Of a DNA stretch of 64,000 nt, positions 10,254-19,771 are shown piece after piece. Source of the DNA: Alkalihalobacillus sp. FSL W8-0930 (GTDB lineage: Bacteria > Bacillota > Bacilli > Bacillales > Bacillaceae_D); assembly GCA_037965595.1 (NCBI GenBank), contig CP150183.1, positions 1,302,001 through 1,366,000 on the forward strand, written 5' to 3'. Position 1 is the stretch's first letter, and the number at the start of each line of letters is the position of its first letter. Position numbers and translations under genes: made by a program. A model generated the notes under the pieces. It ran no database searches, was not told the DNA's origin, and worked only from the letters and a program-made list of their open reading frames with translations.

Positions 10254-12620
10254 ATGTTAAAGCCACGCGCAAGATGGCAGGTTCAAACTCAGGACCAAGC
10301 TGAAATTGACGCTCTGTGCGAGAGTTGTCAGCTACCGCCATTAGTAGCAAAGCTTCTGTTAAACCGTGGAATCAAAGAGCAAAAGGATGTACAACGGTTT
10401 TTAGATAAAGATGGGTTATCTTTTTATGACCCTTATTTAATGGACGGAATGAAAGAAACCGTCGATCGAATTCATCAAGCGATTAAGGAACAAGAACATA
10501 TAGTAGTCTTTGGAGACTATGATGCAGACGGGGTAAGCAGCACGGCTGTGTTGATGCATGCGCTCAAAGAGCTAGGAGCGATCGTAGAATATTATGTGCC
10601 GAACCGGTTTACAGAGGGCTACGGTCCAAATGAGCCGGCAATACGCCTGGCAAAAGCAGAAGGCTGTTCACTTATGATTACAGTGGATACAGGGATTTCA
10701 GCTGTGCATGAAGCGAGTGTCGCCAAGGAAATAGGTCTTGATTTTATTATTACAGATCACCATGAGCCGCCACCAGTCTTGCCTGATGCGCTCTATATTC
10801 TTAATCCTAAGAAGCCGAACTGCACGTACCCTTTTAAGTCGCTAGCAGGAGTAGGAGTTGCCTTTAAACTGGCACATGCACTTTTGGACCGTATCCCTGT
10901 CGATTTGCTAGATATCGCTGTAATTGGTACAATAGCAGACTTGGTGCCTTTAGTGGATGAAAATCGATTAATCGCACGAATGGGGCTTTCTGCCTTACAA
11001 CAAACGGAGAGAGCTGGGTTAATAGCCATTAAAAAGGTCTGTGGTCTTGGGGCTGACGTGATGGAAGCCGATCATGTTGGGTTTGCAATTGGACCAAGAA
11101 TGAATGCTGCAGGCAGATTAGATTCAGCAGATCCGGCTGTTGATTTATTACTTACAGAGGACGCGGGAACGGCATCAGCTTTAGCCGAATCCATTGATCT
11201 TCTGAATAAAGAAAGGCAAGCCATTGTAAACGAGATGACCAAAGATGCAATAGACATGGTCGAAGAATCGTACCCGATTGCTGATAATAACGTTCTAATT
11301 ATCGGTAAAGAGGGATGGAATGCCGGGGTCATCGGAATTGTAGCTTCAAGGCTTGTTGAACGCTATTATCGTCCGGTCATTGTCATGAGCTTTGATACAG
11401 AGCAAGGGAAAGCAAAGGGCTCAGCAAGAAGTATTGAAGGGTTCAACATGTTTATGGAGCTTTCAAAGAATCGGGACATTTTGCCACACTTTGGTGGGCA
11501 TCCAATGGCAGCCGGTTTAACAATGGAGCTAGCGCTTGTAGATGAACTCAGATCACGTCTTCATAAACAAGCGGACGAGTCGTTAACGGAAGAAGATTAT
11601 CAACCAATTGCAAAGGTTGATGTATTAGCCAGAGTCGACGAAGCAACATTATCTGTTGTGAAACAGGTAGAAAAATTAGCGCCGTTTGGTGTGGGGAATC
11701 CCAAACCTAAAATCATGTTTGAAAATGTCCAATTAGGACAAATTAGGCGTATCGGAAGTGATTCCTCTCATTTAAAATTAAGCATAACCGATCACGGCGC
11801 ATCACTTGATGGGATCGGCTTTCGTATGGGTCACTTACATGAAGAAATTACTCGTTCTGCAGCGATAAAAGCGCTCGGTACCTTATCCGTTAATGAATGG
11901 AATGGGACTGTAAAGCCTCAGTTAATGATTGAGGACTTGGCAGTTGCCGAGTGGCAGTTGTTTGATTGGAGAAGCTTAAAACCGCCTCGTATTTCTGAGA
12001 AAGTGAGTGAGCTTTCAGCAGAGCAAACAGTATGCATTGCATTTCGTGGTGAACTAACTCAATCTTTAGTGCCTGATACTAACGTATATCACTTTGAGGA
12101 TATCAAATGGGATACGGATTTCCTAACCGATAAGTACCTTGTATTACTTGATGTCCCAAGAGAAGAGAATCAATTACTGAAGCTGTTTCAATTGGCTGGA
12201 CATCCGAGTCGCGTTTACTCTATTTTCTATCAAGAAGAAGACACATTTTTCTCATCGAGTCCAACTCGTAATGACTTTAAGTGGTTCTATGCATTTATTT
12301 TACAGCGTAAGCAAGTAGCCTATAAGAAACAGCAGAAACAAATTGAGCATCACAAAGGCTGGTCACAAGGGACAGTACAATTCATGGCTGAAGTATTTGA
12401 AGAGCTTGGATTTATTGAGTGTTCAGATGGTATAGCTATTCCGGTTGTACAGCCATCAAAAAAAGATTTAACTGAGTCCTTACTCTATCGTAGTAAGCTA
12501 AAGCAAGCAGACTTAGAAAATGAGTTTGTCTACTCATCGTATGATCAATTAAGAAATTGGTTTGAATCCGCATTTCTACATGCAGTCGATGCCAATCAAA
12601 ATGTGAAGGAGCAAGTATAA
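10254..12620 (+). CDS. recJ: Single-stranded-DNA-specific exonuclease RecJ
   Basis: RecJ degrades single-stranded DNA 5' to 3' in recombination and repair. The protein of about 788 residues is a DHH phosphoesterase. Motif I is [11 protein letters not shown], the DHH motif is TDHHEPP, and the DHHA1 GGHPMAAG motif follows. An OB fold and the long C-terminal extension typical of Firmicutes RecJ (about residues 560-788) come after. The ATG at 10254 follows GAGGGGTGAA. The longer reading from 10203 starts inside the promoter and is rejected. It overlaps apt by one base, as TAATG, so the two are translationally coupled. Confidence 0.96.
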   Translation: MLKPRARWQVQTQDQAEIDALCESCQLPPLVAKLLLNRGIKEQKDVQRFLDKDGLSFYDPYLMDGMKETVDRIHQAIKEQEHIVVFGDYDADGVSSTAVLMHALKELGAIVEYYVPNRFTEGYGPNEPAIRLAKAEGCSLMITVDTGISAVHEASVAKEIGLDFIITDHHEPPPVLPDALYILNPKKPNCTYPFKSLAGVGVAFKLAHALLDRIPVDLLDIAVIGTIADLVPLVDENRLIARMGLSALQQTERAGLIAIKKVCGLGADVMEADHVGFAIGPRMNAAGRLDSADPAVDLLLTEDAGTASALAESIDLLNKERQAIVNEMTKDAIDMVEESYPIADNNVLIIGKEGWNAGVIGIVASRLVERYYRPVIVMSFDTEQGKAKGSARSIEGFNMFMELSKNRDILPHFGGHPMAAGLTMELALVDELRSRLHKQADESLTEEDYQPIAKVDVLARVDEATLSVVKQVEKLAPFGVGNPKPKIMFENVQLGQIRRIGSDSSHLKLSITDHGASLDGIGFRMGHLHEEITRSAAIKALGTLSVNEWNGTVKPQLMIEDLAVAEWQLFDWRSLKPPRISEKVSELSAEQTVCIAFRGELTQSLVPDTNVYHFEDIKWDTDFLTDKYLVLLDVPREENQLLKLFQLAGHPSRVYSIFYQEEDTFFSSSPTRNDFKWFYAFILQRKQVAYKKQQKQIEHHKGWSQGTVQFMAEVFEELGFIECSDGIAIPVVQPSKKDLTESLLYRSKLKQADLENEFVYSSYDQLRNWFESAFLHAVDANQNVKEQV

Positions 12621-13132
12621 TGGATTTTAAACAATATGTTACGATTGTAGAGGATTACCCTAAAGAAGGAATTCGTTTTAAAGATATTACAACATTAATG
12701 CAGGATGGTCCTGCATATAAAGCGGCAATTAAGGCACTTGGAGACTATGCAGCAGATCTTGATGCTGATTTGATTGTTGGACCAGAAGCCAGAGGGTTTG
12801 TTGTTGGCTGTCCACTTGCTGTTGAAATGGAAAAAGGATTCATTCCTGTAAGAAAAGCTGGTAAGCTGCCACGTGAAGTCCTCTCTGTAGATTATGGATT
12901 GGAATACGGGAAGGATAGCTTAACGATTCATAAGGATTCCATTACAAAAGGACAAAAGGTTTTAATTACAGATGATTTACTTGCTACTGGTGGAACCATT
13001 GAAGCAACCATTAAAATGGTTGAAGAACTAGGTGGGATTGTCGTAGGAATTGCTTTCTTAATTGAACTATCATACCTCAACGGAAGAGATCGTTTAAAGG
13101 ATTATAATACATTTAGCTTAATGACATATTAA
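12620..13132 (+). CDS. apt: Adenine phosphoribosyltransferase
   Basis: Apt salvages adenine to AMP using PRPP. The protein is 170 residues long, the usual length, with the PRPP-binding motif [13 protein letters not shown], the [10 protein letters not shown] loop and the adenine-side RKAGKLP segment. It is coupled to recJ by a one-base overlap and ends the operon at a strong terminator. The next gene, relA, also concerns purine nucleotides, and recJ-apt-relA is the standard Bacillus order. Confidence 0.97.
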   Translation: MDFKQYVTIVEDYPKEGIRFKDITTLMQDGPAYKAAIKALGDYAADLDADLIVGPEARGFVVGCPLAVEMEKGFIPVRKAGKLPREVLSVDYGLEYGKDSLTIHKDSITKGQKVLITDDLLATGGTIEATIKMVEELGGIVVGIAFLIELSYLNGRDRLKDYNTFSLMTY

Positions 13133-13138
13133 TTTATT

Positions 13139-13176
13139 AAAGAATGATCTGAACAGTGTGCAGGTCATTCTTTTTT
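13139..13176 (+). terminator. Terminator after apt
   Basis: A 13-bp stem (13139-13151 with 13161-13173), with a single T-G pair and a nine-base loop, is followed by TTTTTT. Confidence 0.9.
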
Positions 13177-13260
13177 ACCCTTTTTTGCCTTACGAACCAA
13201 AAACAAGTGGGGATTCCAGTGGTACCTTAGGGAATCCGTCAAAATTCTTGTGTTTATGAC

Positions 13261-13290
13261 TTTACAGGGGTGGTTAAAATCAAGGATAAT
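13261..13290 (+). promoter_or_regulatory. Candidate promoter of relA
   Basis: TTTACA at 13261-13266 and GATAAT at 13285-13290 are separated by 18 bases and lie 36 bases before the relA start. The upstream apt terminator makes a separate relA promoter likely. The boxes are acceptable but not strong. Confidence 0.45.
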
Positions 13291-13325
13291 AGTAGGAAAT
13301 ATTGTTTCGTGAATAAGGTGATGGA

Positions 13326-15509
13326 ATGACCATAGAACAGGTGATTGAAAAGGCAAGTGAATATTTAGGTGACGAAGATATAGCCTTTTTGAAAAAGGCT
13401 TATGAATATGCTGAAAAGCACCATGGCGGGCAGTACAGAAAGTCTGGAGAGCCTTATATTCTTCATCCGATCCAAGTAGCTGGAATTATAGTCGGTTTGC
13501 AACTGGATCCGAATACCGTTGCAGCGGCTTTTTTACATGATGTTGTTGAAGATACAGACGTAACCATTGAAGACATTACTGCCGAGTTCAACGAAGAAGT
13601 GGCGATGCTTGTAGATGGTGTGACAAAACTAAAGAAATTTAAGTATAAGTCTAAGGAAGAACAGCAAGCGGAGAACCATCGAAAAATGCTTGTTGCTATG
13701 GCTAAAGATATTCGAGTGATTTTGATTAAACTAGCAGATCGCTTGCACAATATGCGTACACTGAAATTTATGCCTCCAGCTAAACAGAGGGTCACCTCAA
13801 ATGAAACGCTGGAGATTTTTGCCCCCCTCGCTCATCGATTAGGAATTTCAGCGATTAAGTGGGAGCTTGAAGATATTGCCCTGCGTTATTTGGATCCACA
13901 ACAATACTATCGAATTGTTAATTTGATGAAAAAGAAACGCGCAGAACGCGAGAGCTATCTTGAGGAAGTTATTGAACGAATCAACGAACAGCTTGTTGAT
14001 ATGGATGTAACGTGTGAGCTATCCGGACGTCCAAAGCATATCTATAGCATCTATCGAAAAATGGTTCTACAGAATAAACAATTTAATGAAATATACGATC
14101 TATTAGCCGTTCGTATTATCGTTAAGAATATTAAGGATTGTTATGCCGTTTTAGGGGTCATTCATACCTGTTGGCGGCCAATGCCTGGACGATTTAAGGA
14201 TTATATTGCGATGCCTAAGGCAAACATGTATCAATCCCTACACACAACTGTTGTTGGTCCATACGGCGATCCACTAGAGGTGCAGATTCGTACAGAGGAA
14301 ATGCACCGCGTAGCAGAGTTCGGGGTAGCCGCACATTGGGCTTATAAAGAAGGTAAAGTTCATTCCAACCAGCCGAATTCATTTGAGGACAAGCTTACTT
14401 GGTTCCGTGATGTCATTGAGTCTCAGGTCGATACAAACGACGCTCAAGAATTTATGGAATCCATGAAGATGGACCTCTTCTCTGATATGGTCTTTGTGTT
14501 TACTCCAAAAGGCGATGTCGTAGAATTACCTAGAGGATCAGTGCCACTTGATTTTGCCTATCGTATCCACAGTGAAATTGGTAATCGATGTATTGGAGCT
14601 AAAGTGAATAGTAAGATGGTGCCACTTGATCATCAGTTGAAAACCGGTGATATCGTTGAGGTCATGACTTCTAAGCACTCATATGGCCCAAGCCAGGATT
14701 GGTTAAAAATTACTCAATCTTCTCATGCGAAAAATAAAATCAAACAATGGTTTAAGAAAGAAAAACGAGAAGAGAACGTCCAAAAAGGTCGAGAAATGCT
14801 TGAAAAAGAAGTAAAGCTTCTTGAATTTGATCCTAAAGAAGTACTGACTGCTGAGAACATAGCAGAAGCTGCAACGAAGTTCAGTTTTGCTGGCGAAGAA
14901 GATATGTTTGCGGCAACGGGCTACGGCGGAATTAGTGCCAAACAAATTGTCAATAAACTAACTGAAAAAGCGCGTAAGAAGAAGGACCAAGAGCAAGAAG
15001 ATCAGACTCTAGATAACGCGTTATCTGATATGAAGACTTTTACACCAAAGAAAAAGACGAACTCTGGCGTTCGCGTAAAAGGTGTAGAGAACTTGTTAAT
15101 TCGTATTTCACGTTGCTGTACGCCTGTTCCAGGTGACGCCATTGTTGGGTTTATCACTAAGGGTAGAGGCGTTTCTATTCACCGAGCGGACTGTCCTAAC
15201 ATTCTCTCAGAAGATGAAAGTCGTTTCCTTGATGTGGAATGGGAAGGAACAGAACAAGAAAACAAAGCGTATCCAGTTGATATTGAGATCACCGGTTTTG
15301 ATCGTAACGGTCTCTTAAATGAAGTCCTGCACACGATGACAGAATCACGGACATCGATTAATGCTGTAACAGGTCGTTCTGATCCAAAGAATAAAATGGC
15401 GACCATTCATATGAGTATCTCTATTCAAAATCTCGGTCATCTGCAAAAAGTTGTAGAGAAAATTAAGCAGTTAAAAGACATCTATTCTGTAAGACGTATG
15501 ATGCATTAA
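13326..15509 (+). CDS. relA: Bifunctional (p)ppGpp synthetase/hydrolase Rel
   Basis: Rel makes and degrades the stringent-response alarmone (p)ppGpp. The 727-residue protein has the full domain set. The HD hydrolase has HD at residues 71-72 in FLHDVVEDTDVT, so hydrolysis should be active. The synthetase domain (about 220-350) contains GRFKDYIAMPKANMYQSLH. The TGS domain starts at VFTPKGDVVELPRGSVPLDF. A conserved-cysteine domain has RISRCCTPVPGD, and an ACT domain closes the protein. The ATG at 13326 gives a start equivalent to known Bacillus Rel. It is followed by dtd after 17 bases. Confidence 0.97.
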   Translation: MTIEQVIEKASEYLGDEDIAFLKKAYEYAEKHHGGQYRKSGEPYILHPIQVAGIIVGLQLDPNTVAAAFLHDVVEDTDVTIEDITAEFNEEVAMLVDGVTKLKKFKYKSKEEQQAENHRKMLVAMAKDIRVILIKLADRLHNMRTLKFMPPAKQRVTSNETLEIFAPLAHRLGISAIKWELEDIALRYLDPQQYYRIVNLMKKKRAERESYLEEVIERINEQLVDMDVTCELSGRPKHIYSIYRKMVLQNKQFNEIYDLLAVRIIVKNIKDCYAVLGVIHTCWRPMPGRFKDYIAMPKANMYQSLHTTVVGPYGDPLEVQIRTEEMHRVAEFGVAAHWAYKEGKVHSNQPNSFEDKLTWFRDVIESQVDTNDAQEFMESMKMDLFSDMVFVFTPKGDVVELPRGSVPLDFAYRIHSEIGNRCIGAKVNSKMVPLDHQLKTGDIVEVMTSKHSYGPSQDWLKITQSSHAKNKIKQWFKKEKREENVQKGREMLEKEVKLLEFDPKEVLTAENIAEAATKFSFAGEEDMFAATGYGGISAKQIVNKLTEKARKKKDQEQEDQTLDNALSDMKTFTPKKKTNSGVRVKGVENLLIRISRCCTPVPGDAIVGFITKGRGVSIHRADCPNILSEDESRFLDVEWEGTEQENKAYPVDIEITGFDRNGLLNEVLHTMTESRTSINAVTGRSDPKNKMATIHMSISIQNLGHLQKVVEKIKQLKDIYSVRRMMH

Positions 15510-15526
15510 CGCAAGAGGTGTAAACG

Positions 15527-15964
15527 ATGAGAGTCATTTTACAACGGTCAAAAGAAGCAAGTGTAACGATTGATAATGAAAAAGTGGGTCGTATTTCACA
15601 CGGTCTAGTTCTCTTAGTTGGAGTAACACATGAGGATTCCTTAAAAGAAGTAGACTACTTGGTTGATAAAATTATAAACCTTCGTATTTTTGAAGATGAT
15701 CAAGGGAAGATGAATCGCTCTCTATTAGACACAGAAGGCGCCATTCTGTCAGTTTCCCAATTTACATTGTATGGTGATACGCGTAAAGGCCGCCGTCCAA
15801 GCTTTACAGAAGCTGCAAAGCCTGATGTAGCCAGTGACCTTTACGATTCATTTAATGAACGTCTTAAAACAAAAGGTGTTCATGTGGAGACAGGCCGCTT
15901 TGGGGCAGATATGGATGTTCAATTGATTAACGATGGTCCAGTCACGTTAATCTTAGAGAAATAA
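15527..15964 (+). CDS. dtd: D-aminoacyl-tRNA deacylase
   Basis: Dtd removes D-amino acids (and glycine from tRNA-Ala) that were wrongly attached to tRNA. The 145-residue protein has the catalytic SQFTLYGD motif, RKGRRPSF, and the cross-dimer GPVT motif in [10 protein letters not shown]. It follows relA with a short gap and a good AAGAGGTG ribosome site, as in B. subtilis, and a terminator follows. Confidence 0.96.
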   Translation: MRVILQRSKEASVTIDNEKVGRISHGLVLLVGVTHEDSLKEVDYLVDKIINLRIFEDDQGKMNRSLLDTEGAILSVSQFTLYGDTRKGRRPSFTEAAKPDVASDLYDSFNERLKTKGVHVETGRFGADMDVQLINDGPVTLILEK

Positions 15965-15975
15965 AATCATGCAGT

Positions 15976-16006
15976 AGGCCGATGGGGGACCATCGGCCTT
16001 TTTTTC
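15976..16006 (+). terminator. Terminator after dtd
   Basis: A perfect 10-bp GC-rich stem (15976-15985 with 15990-15999) is followed by seven Ts. Confidence 0.93.
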
Positions 16007-16038
16007 GTATATCTACCCTTTAAAAAAAGATTGATTTT

Positions 16039-16068
16039 TTGAAATCGACATAATAAACTGTATATGAT
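16039..16068 (+). promoter_or_regulatory. Promoter of the LacI-family regulator gene
   Basis: TTGAAA at 16039-16044 and TATGAT at 16063-16068 are separated by 18 bases. The LacI-type operator at 16068-16081 begins on the last base of the -10 box and covers the transcription start, so repressor binding would block this promoter. Confidence 0.6.
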
Positions 16069-16081
16069 GATAACGCTTACA
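16068..16081. promoter_or_regulatory. LacI/CcpA-type operator at the lacI-family promoter
   Basis: TGATAACGCTTACA matches the catabolite-response/LacI-family consensus TGWAANCGNTNWCA at all but one defined position, and has the central CG and outer TG/CA. It could be an autoregulatory site for the following regulator or a CcpA site. The sequence alone does not separate these. Confidence 0.6.
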
Positions 16082-16105
16082 TATAGAGGGAGGGAGATTG
16101 CTTCG

Positions 16106-17098
16106 TTGTCAACAATTAAAGATGTGGCCAAGTTGTCGGGAATATCAAGATCAACGGTATCTCGTGTCATTAATAACCACCCATATGTGAATGAGGAAAA
16201 GCGAATTCGTGTAAAAGCTGCGATGAAAGAACTTGGATATGTTCCAAATTCTTCTGCGCAACGGCTAAGAGGCAGTAAAACAAAGACAATCGCTGTTTTG
16301 ATTTCCCGAATTGTCAATCCGTTTTTTAGTGGGTTGGTGGATGCGATGGATTCAGTGGCTACAGAAGCTGGATTCCAGTTAATCTTATGTAATACTAGAG
16401 GTAGTAAAGAAAGAGAAATGACGTACCTAAATTTATTAAGAACAAAGCAGGTTGATGGTGTCATTTTTGCTTCAATTGAAAATAATTGGGATGATATTAA
16501 GCCTTATTTGGCATATGGCCCAATTGTTTTGTGTAATGAATATACCGATCAGACTGACATCCCTTCCTTCCGCATTAATCATTTTCAAGCAAGTTATGAA
16601 GCGACCCTTCACTTTATTAAGCAAGGTAAAAAAAGGATTGGCTTGTGTCGAGGGGATGAAACGCTTGGTTCTAATCTAGGAACCGACCGCGAAAAAGGAT
16701 TTATCAAGGCGCTACAAGATCACCACCTTACGTTTAATGAACAATGGTTATTTCGAAATGCTACGAATTTTAATGATGGACGACATGTGTTTCAAAAGGT
16801 GGAACGAATGTCCGAGCGACCTGACGCTATCTTTACAGGAAGCGATGAAGTAGCCACAGGTATTATTTCTGAGTCAAGAGGCTCAAGCATTCATGTGCCG
16901 AATGATTTATCCGTTATTGGATTCGATGATCAGCAAATTGCGGATGTGATTACACCAGGATTAACAACGATTCGTCAGCCCATTCAAAAAATGGGAGAAC
17001 AGACAATGCAGCACATGATTCACATTCTCACAAACCAATTATCACTTGTAGGACATACGGAACTGCTAAAAACAGAATTGATTGTGCGAGGCACATGA
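16106..17098 (+). CDS. LacI-family transcriptional regulator
   Basis: The protein of about 330 residues has an N-terminal helix-turn-helix (STIKDVAKLSGISRSTVSRV), the hinge helix NSSAQRLRG, and a periplasmic-binding-protein-like ligand domain starting at KTIAVLISRIVNPFFSGL. The open frame runs back to 16064, but that start lies in the operator. The TTG at 16106, nine to ten bases after GGGAGGGAG and directly before STIKDVA, fits the family N-terminus. It probably controls itself and the ThuA-like gene downstream, since both have LacI-type operators. The sugar or effector cannot be read from the sequence. Confidence 0.9.
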   Translation: MSTIKDVAKLSGISRSTVSRVINNHPYVNEEKRIRVKAAMKELGYVPNSSAQRLRGSKTKTIAVLISRIVNPFFSGLVDAMDSVATEAGFQLILCNTRGSKEREMTYLNLLRTKQVDGVIFASIENNWDDIKPYLAYGPIVLCNEYTDQTDIPSFRINHFQASYEATLHFIKQGKKRIGLCRGDETLGSNLGTDREKGFIKALQDHHLTFNEQWLFRNATNFNDGRHVFQKVERMSERPDAIFTGSDEVATGIISESRGSSIHVPNDLSVIGFDDQQIADVITPGLTTIRQPIQKMGEQTMQHMIHILTNQLSLVGHTELLKTELIVRGT

Positions 17099-17123
17099 GG
17101 TTTTGTGCTTAGCACTATGTATG

Positions 17124-17137
17124 TGAGAACGATACCA
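17124..17137. promoter_or_regulatory. LacI-type operator before the thuA-like gene
   Basis: TGAGAACGATACCA keeps the outer TG/CA, the A-A-C-G core and T at position 10 of the operator upstream of the regulator gene. It lies 24 bases before the chosen start of the ThuA-like gene. A small palindrome, GTGCTTAGCAC, sits just upstream at 17105-17115. Confidence 0.45.
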
Positions 17138-17160
17138 CAACTATAAAGGAGTCGATGATA

Positions 17161-17880
17161 ATGAGAGTCACAGTATGGAATGAAAATCGTCACGAACAAA
17201 CAAATGAGAAGGTACAAGAAGTCTATCCAAAAGGCATTCACTCAGCTATTGCAGAGTTTCTGATGAAGGCTGGAATAGATACAACCACAGCTACACTAGA
17301 TGAACCAGAGCATGGTCTGACTGAAGAGGTTTTACAACAGACAGATGTATTGGTCTGGTGGGGACACGTTGCGCATGATGAGGTGTCTGATGACGTTGTT
17401 GCGCGCATTCAACAAAGGGTTTTAGGTGGTATGGGATTAATTGTTCTTCATTCAGGACACTTCTCCAAAATCTTTAAATCATTGATGGGAACGACTTGTG
17501 ATTTAAAATGGAGGGAAGCAAATGAGAAAGAGAGATTATGGATCGTACAACCTAATCATCCAATTGCAGACGGTATAGGTGAATATATTGAGCTTGAAAA
17601 AGAAGAGATGTACGGAGAGCATTTTGATATTCCGACACCGGATGAGCTTGTGTTTGTAAGTTGGTTTCAAGGTGGAGAGGTCTTTAGAAGCGGTTGTACA
17701 TTCCACCGTGGTATGGGGAAAATATTCTATTTCCGACCTGGACATGAAACCTATCCAACCTATTACAACAATGACATTCAACAGGTCATCATAAACGCTG
17801 TGAAGTGGGCTGCTCCATCTAATCGTTCGAAGCCTGTATATGGAAATGCTCAGCCGCTTGAAGAGGTACCTGGAGAATAA
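17161..17880 (+). CDS. ThuA-domain protein
   Basis: This is a protein of about 239 residues of the ThuA family (glutamine-amidotransferase-like fold), which is often found with sugar catabolism genes. Visible motifs are [13 protein letters not shown] at the start, [49 protein letters not shown] and [18 protein letters not shown]. The first ATG at 17155 is only three bases after AAAGGAG, and the ATG at 17161 is nine bases away and was chosen. It stands directly after the LacI-type regulator. ThuA is named for trehalose utilisation in Sinorhizobium, but the substrate here is unknown. Confidence 0.85.
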   Translation: MRVTVWNENRHEQTNEKVQEVYPKGIHSAIAEFLMKAGIDTTTATLDEPEHGLTEEVLQQTDVLVWWGHVAHDEVSDDVVARIQQRVLGGMGLIVLHSGHFSKIFKSLMGTTCDLKWREANEKERLWIVQPNHPIADGIGEYIELEKEEMYGEHFDIPTPDELVFVSWFQGGEVFRSGCTFHRGMGKIFYFRPGHETYPTYYNNDIQQVIINAVKWAAPSNRSKPVYGNAQPLEEVPGE

Positions 17881-17951
17881 ATGAATAATAATGTTTAATA
17901 TGCGCTGAACCTGGTAACCCTATTATTATCATTTGTTAGGGAGCTGAGTGT

Positions 17952-18131
17952 ATGCGCACCAACAGCAAGTTATCGCAGTTCTTTGAGGTAAGCAATCATC
18001 CTATTTTATCCATTGCAGATCTGTCTCATACCGAAGAGTCGACTTATGTTTCAGGTCGATGTCAAACCGAATTTGGATATAATCATAATGAGAAAAATCT
18101 TGCAAAGATTGATCGTATCTTAATTAAGTAG
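17952..18131 (+). CDS. Possible small protein of 59 residues upstream of hisS
   Basis: An ATG at 17952 follows a reasonable AGGGAG ribosome site and opens a 59-codon frame ending at TAG 18129-18131. The product is soluble, begins MRTNSKLSQFFEVSNHP, has one cysteine, and ends in a basic AKIDRILIK tail. I recognise no family. Its stop codon abuts the -35 box of the hisS promoter. A weak inverted repeat made of ATAATAAT and ATTATTAT lies at 17882-17935, between thuA and this frame. It could be a real small gene or chance. Confidence 0.4.
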   Translation: MRTNSKLSQFFEVSNHPILSIADLSHTEESTYVSGRCQTEFGYNHNEKNLAKIDRILIK

Positions 18132-18160
18132 TTGACAGCATGTCTATTCATTCGTATGAT
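18132..18160 (+). promoter_or_regulatory. Promoter of the hisS-aspS T-box transcript
   Basis: A perfect TTGACA at 18132-18137 is followed after exactly 17 bases by TATGAT at 18155-18160. The predicted start is near 18167, which leaves a leader of about 320 bases that holds the T-box element. Confidence 0.88.
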
Positions 18161-18166
18161 AGATAG

Positions 18167-18457
18167 CATTAGTAATTCTATAAGAGTCCGATGAAAAGGC
18201 AGAGTAATTAAGAACAACAGATACCCAGAGAAGAGTGGCCAAGGCTGTAAGCCCTCCTGTCTGTCTTAATGAACGAACACCTTAGAGGAGCTATCTGAAC
18301 GGTTTAATTGACTGAGTAGGAATAGCCGATTAGCAGACGATACCTGCTTTTAAAGCGAAGATGATGTTTTATACGTTGTCTTAACTAGGGTGGCACCACG
18401 GGAATCTAACTCTCGTCCCTGATGAATGCATGCATTCATCAGAGACGGGAGTTTTTT
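18167..18457 (+). promoter_or_regulatory. T-box riboswitch leader of hisS-aspS
   Basis: The leader has the T-box antiterminator sequence AGGGTGGCACCACG at 18387-18400 followed by an intrinsic terminator. Stem I spans roughly 18200-18300, with AGTA on its 5' side (18205-18208) and GAAC on its 3' side. The histidine codon CAC at 18278-18280 directly follows GAA and is the only codon there matching an operon gene. Uncharged tRNA would stabilise the antiterminator and allow hisS-aspS transcription. The variable base of the UGGN bulge is C, which pairs with a G discriminator. That is unexpected for tRNA-His, which normally has C73. Confidence 0.9.
18409..18457 (+). terminator. T-box regulated terminator before hisS
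   Basis: A long stem of about 20 bp (18409-18430 with 18431-18452, minor mismatches), centred on the palindrome TGAATGCATGCATTCA, ends in TTTTTT. Its 5' side competes with the antiterminator formed by the T-box sequence. Confidence 0.92.
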
Positions 18458-18484
18458 ATTTGAAAAAAGCAGGGGGAGAAAAGG

Positions 18485-19771
18485 ATGAACATACAAATTC
18501 CACGCGGAACCCAGGATATTTTGCCTGGAGAAAGTGAGATTTGGCAATTCATTGAAGCGAAAGCGCAGGAAGTGTGCCGTCGCTATAATTTTAGAGAGAT
18601 CAGAACGCCAATCTTTGAACACACAGAAGTATTTACTCGAACCGTAGGAGATACAACAGATATCGTTCAAAAAGAAATGTACACGTTTAAGGATCGTGGC
18701 GACCGTGATTTAACACTCCGACCAGAAGGAACAGCATCTGTTGCTAGATCATACGTACAGCACAAGCTTTTTGGACAAGCTGCACAACCAACTAAATTGT
18801 TCTATCACGGACCGATGTTCAGATACGAGCGCCCGCAATCAGGGAGAATGCGTCAGTTTGTTCAATTTGGTGTAGAAGCAATGGGCAGTGCAGACCCAGC
18901 AATTGATGCTGAGGTGCTGGCACTTGTTATGGATATTTATAAAGAGGTTGGAATTACAAATACAAAGCTTGTATTAAATAGTTTAGGTGATAAAGAAAGT
19001 CGAGAGGCGCACCGCCAAGCGTTAATCAATCACTTTAAGCCAAGTATTCACGAGTTTTGTTCTGATTGCCAGATGCGATTAGAGAAGAATCCTTTGCGTA
19101 TTCTTGATTGTAAAAAAGATCGCGAGCACCCTCTAATGAGTACGGCTCCTTCAATATTAGATTACTTAAACGAATATTCACGTGCGTATTTCGAACAAGT
19201 GAAGGCTCACCTTGATCGAATTGGACTTCCTTATGTCATCGATCCAACACTTGTACGTGGGCTCGATTACTACTATCATACAGCTTTTGAGGTTATGGCT
19301 GAGGGGGAAGGCTTTGGAGCAATCACAACGCTATGTGGTGGTGGTCGCTATGATGGCCTGGTTCAAGAATTAGGCGGACCAAGCACACCTGGAATTGGCT
19401 TTGCTTTTAGTATTGAACGTTTAATTATGGCACTTAAAGCGGAGAACCTAGTTAGCGTAGAAGAGCCTTCCATCGATTGTTATCTTGTTGCGTTAGGTGA
19501 GGAAGCAAAGTCTGCATCAGTTGAGCTTCTATACAAACTAAGACAAGCTGGCATTGTAGCTGATAAAGATTACCTTGATAAGAAAATGAAAGGCCAGTTT
19601 AAAGCGGCTGATCGTTTAAATGCTAAGTTTACTGCCGTGTTAGGTGAAAACGAATTAAATGAAAATCGAATTGAAGTGAAAAACATGGAGACTGGTGAAC
19701 AAGTATCACAGCCATTAGCTGAATTCGTTGATTATATAAAGAAAGAACTTAAAGGAGGACAAGCAGGATGA
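18485..19771 (+). CDS. hisS: Histidyl-tRNA synthetase
   Basis: HisRS is a class II synthetase that charges tRNA-His. The 428-residue protein has usual length. Motif 1 is near [14 protein letters not shown]. Motif 2 is [17 protein letters not shown]. The histidine-specific motifs are [15 protein letters not shown] and [16 protein letters not shown]-terminal anticodon-binding domain starts near residue 330 ([14 protein letters not shown]). The ATG at 18485 follows GGGGGAGAAAAGG. It overlaps aspS by four bases (ATGA), the usual hisS-aspS operon arrangement in Bacilli. Confidence 0.97.
   Translation: MNIQIPRGTQDILPGESEIWQFIEAKAQEVCRRYNFREIRTPIFEHTEVFTRTVGDTTDIVQKEMYTFKDRGDRDLTLRPEGTASVARSYVQHKLFGQAAQPTKLFYHGPMFRYERPQSGRMRQFVQFGVEAMGSADPAIDAEVLALVMDIYKEVGITNTKLVLNSLGDKESREAHRQALINHFKPSIHEFCSDCQMRLEKNPLRILDCKKDREHPLMSTAPSILDYLNEYSRAYFEQVKAHLDRIGLPYVIDPTLVRGLDYYYHTAFEVMAEGEGFGAITTLCGGGRYDGLVQELGGPSTPGIGFAFSIERLIMALKAENLVSVEEPSIDCYLVALGEEAKSASVELLYKLRQAGIVADKDYLDKKMKGQFKAADRLNAKFTAVLGENELNENRIEVKNMETGEQVSQPLAEFVDYIKKELKGGQAG

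Noticed and set aside
15133-15406. Frames on both strands within the 3' part of relA
   Set aside because: They fall wholly inside the ACT-domain coding region of relA.
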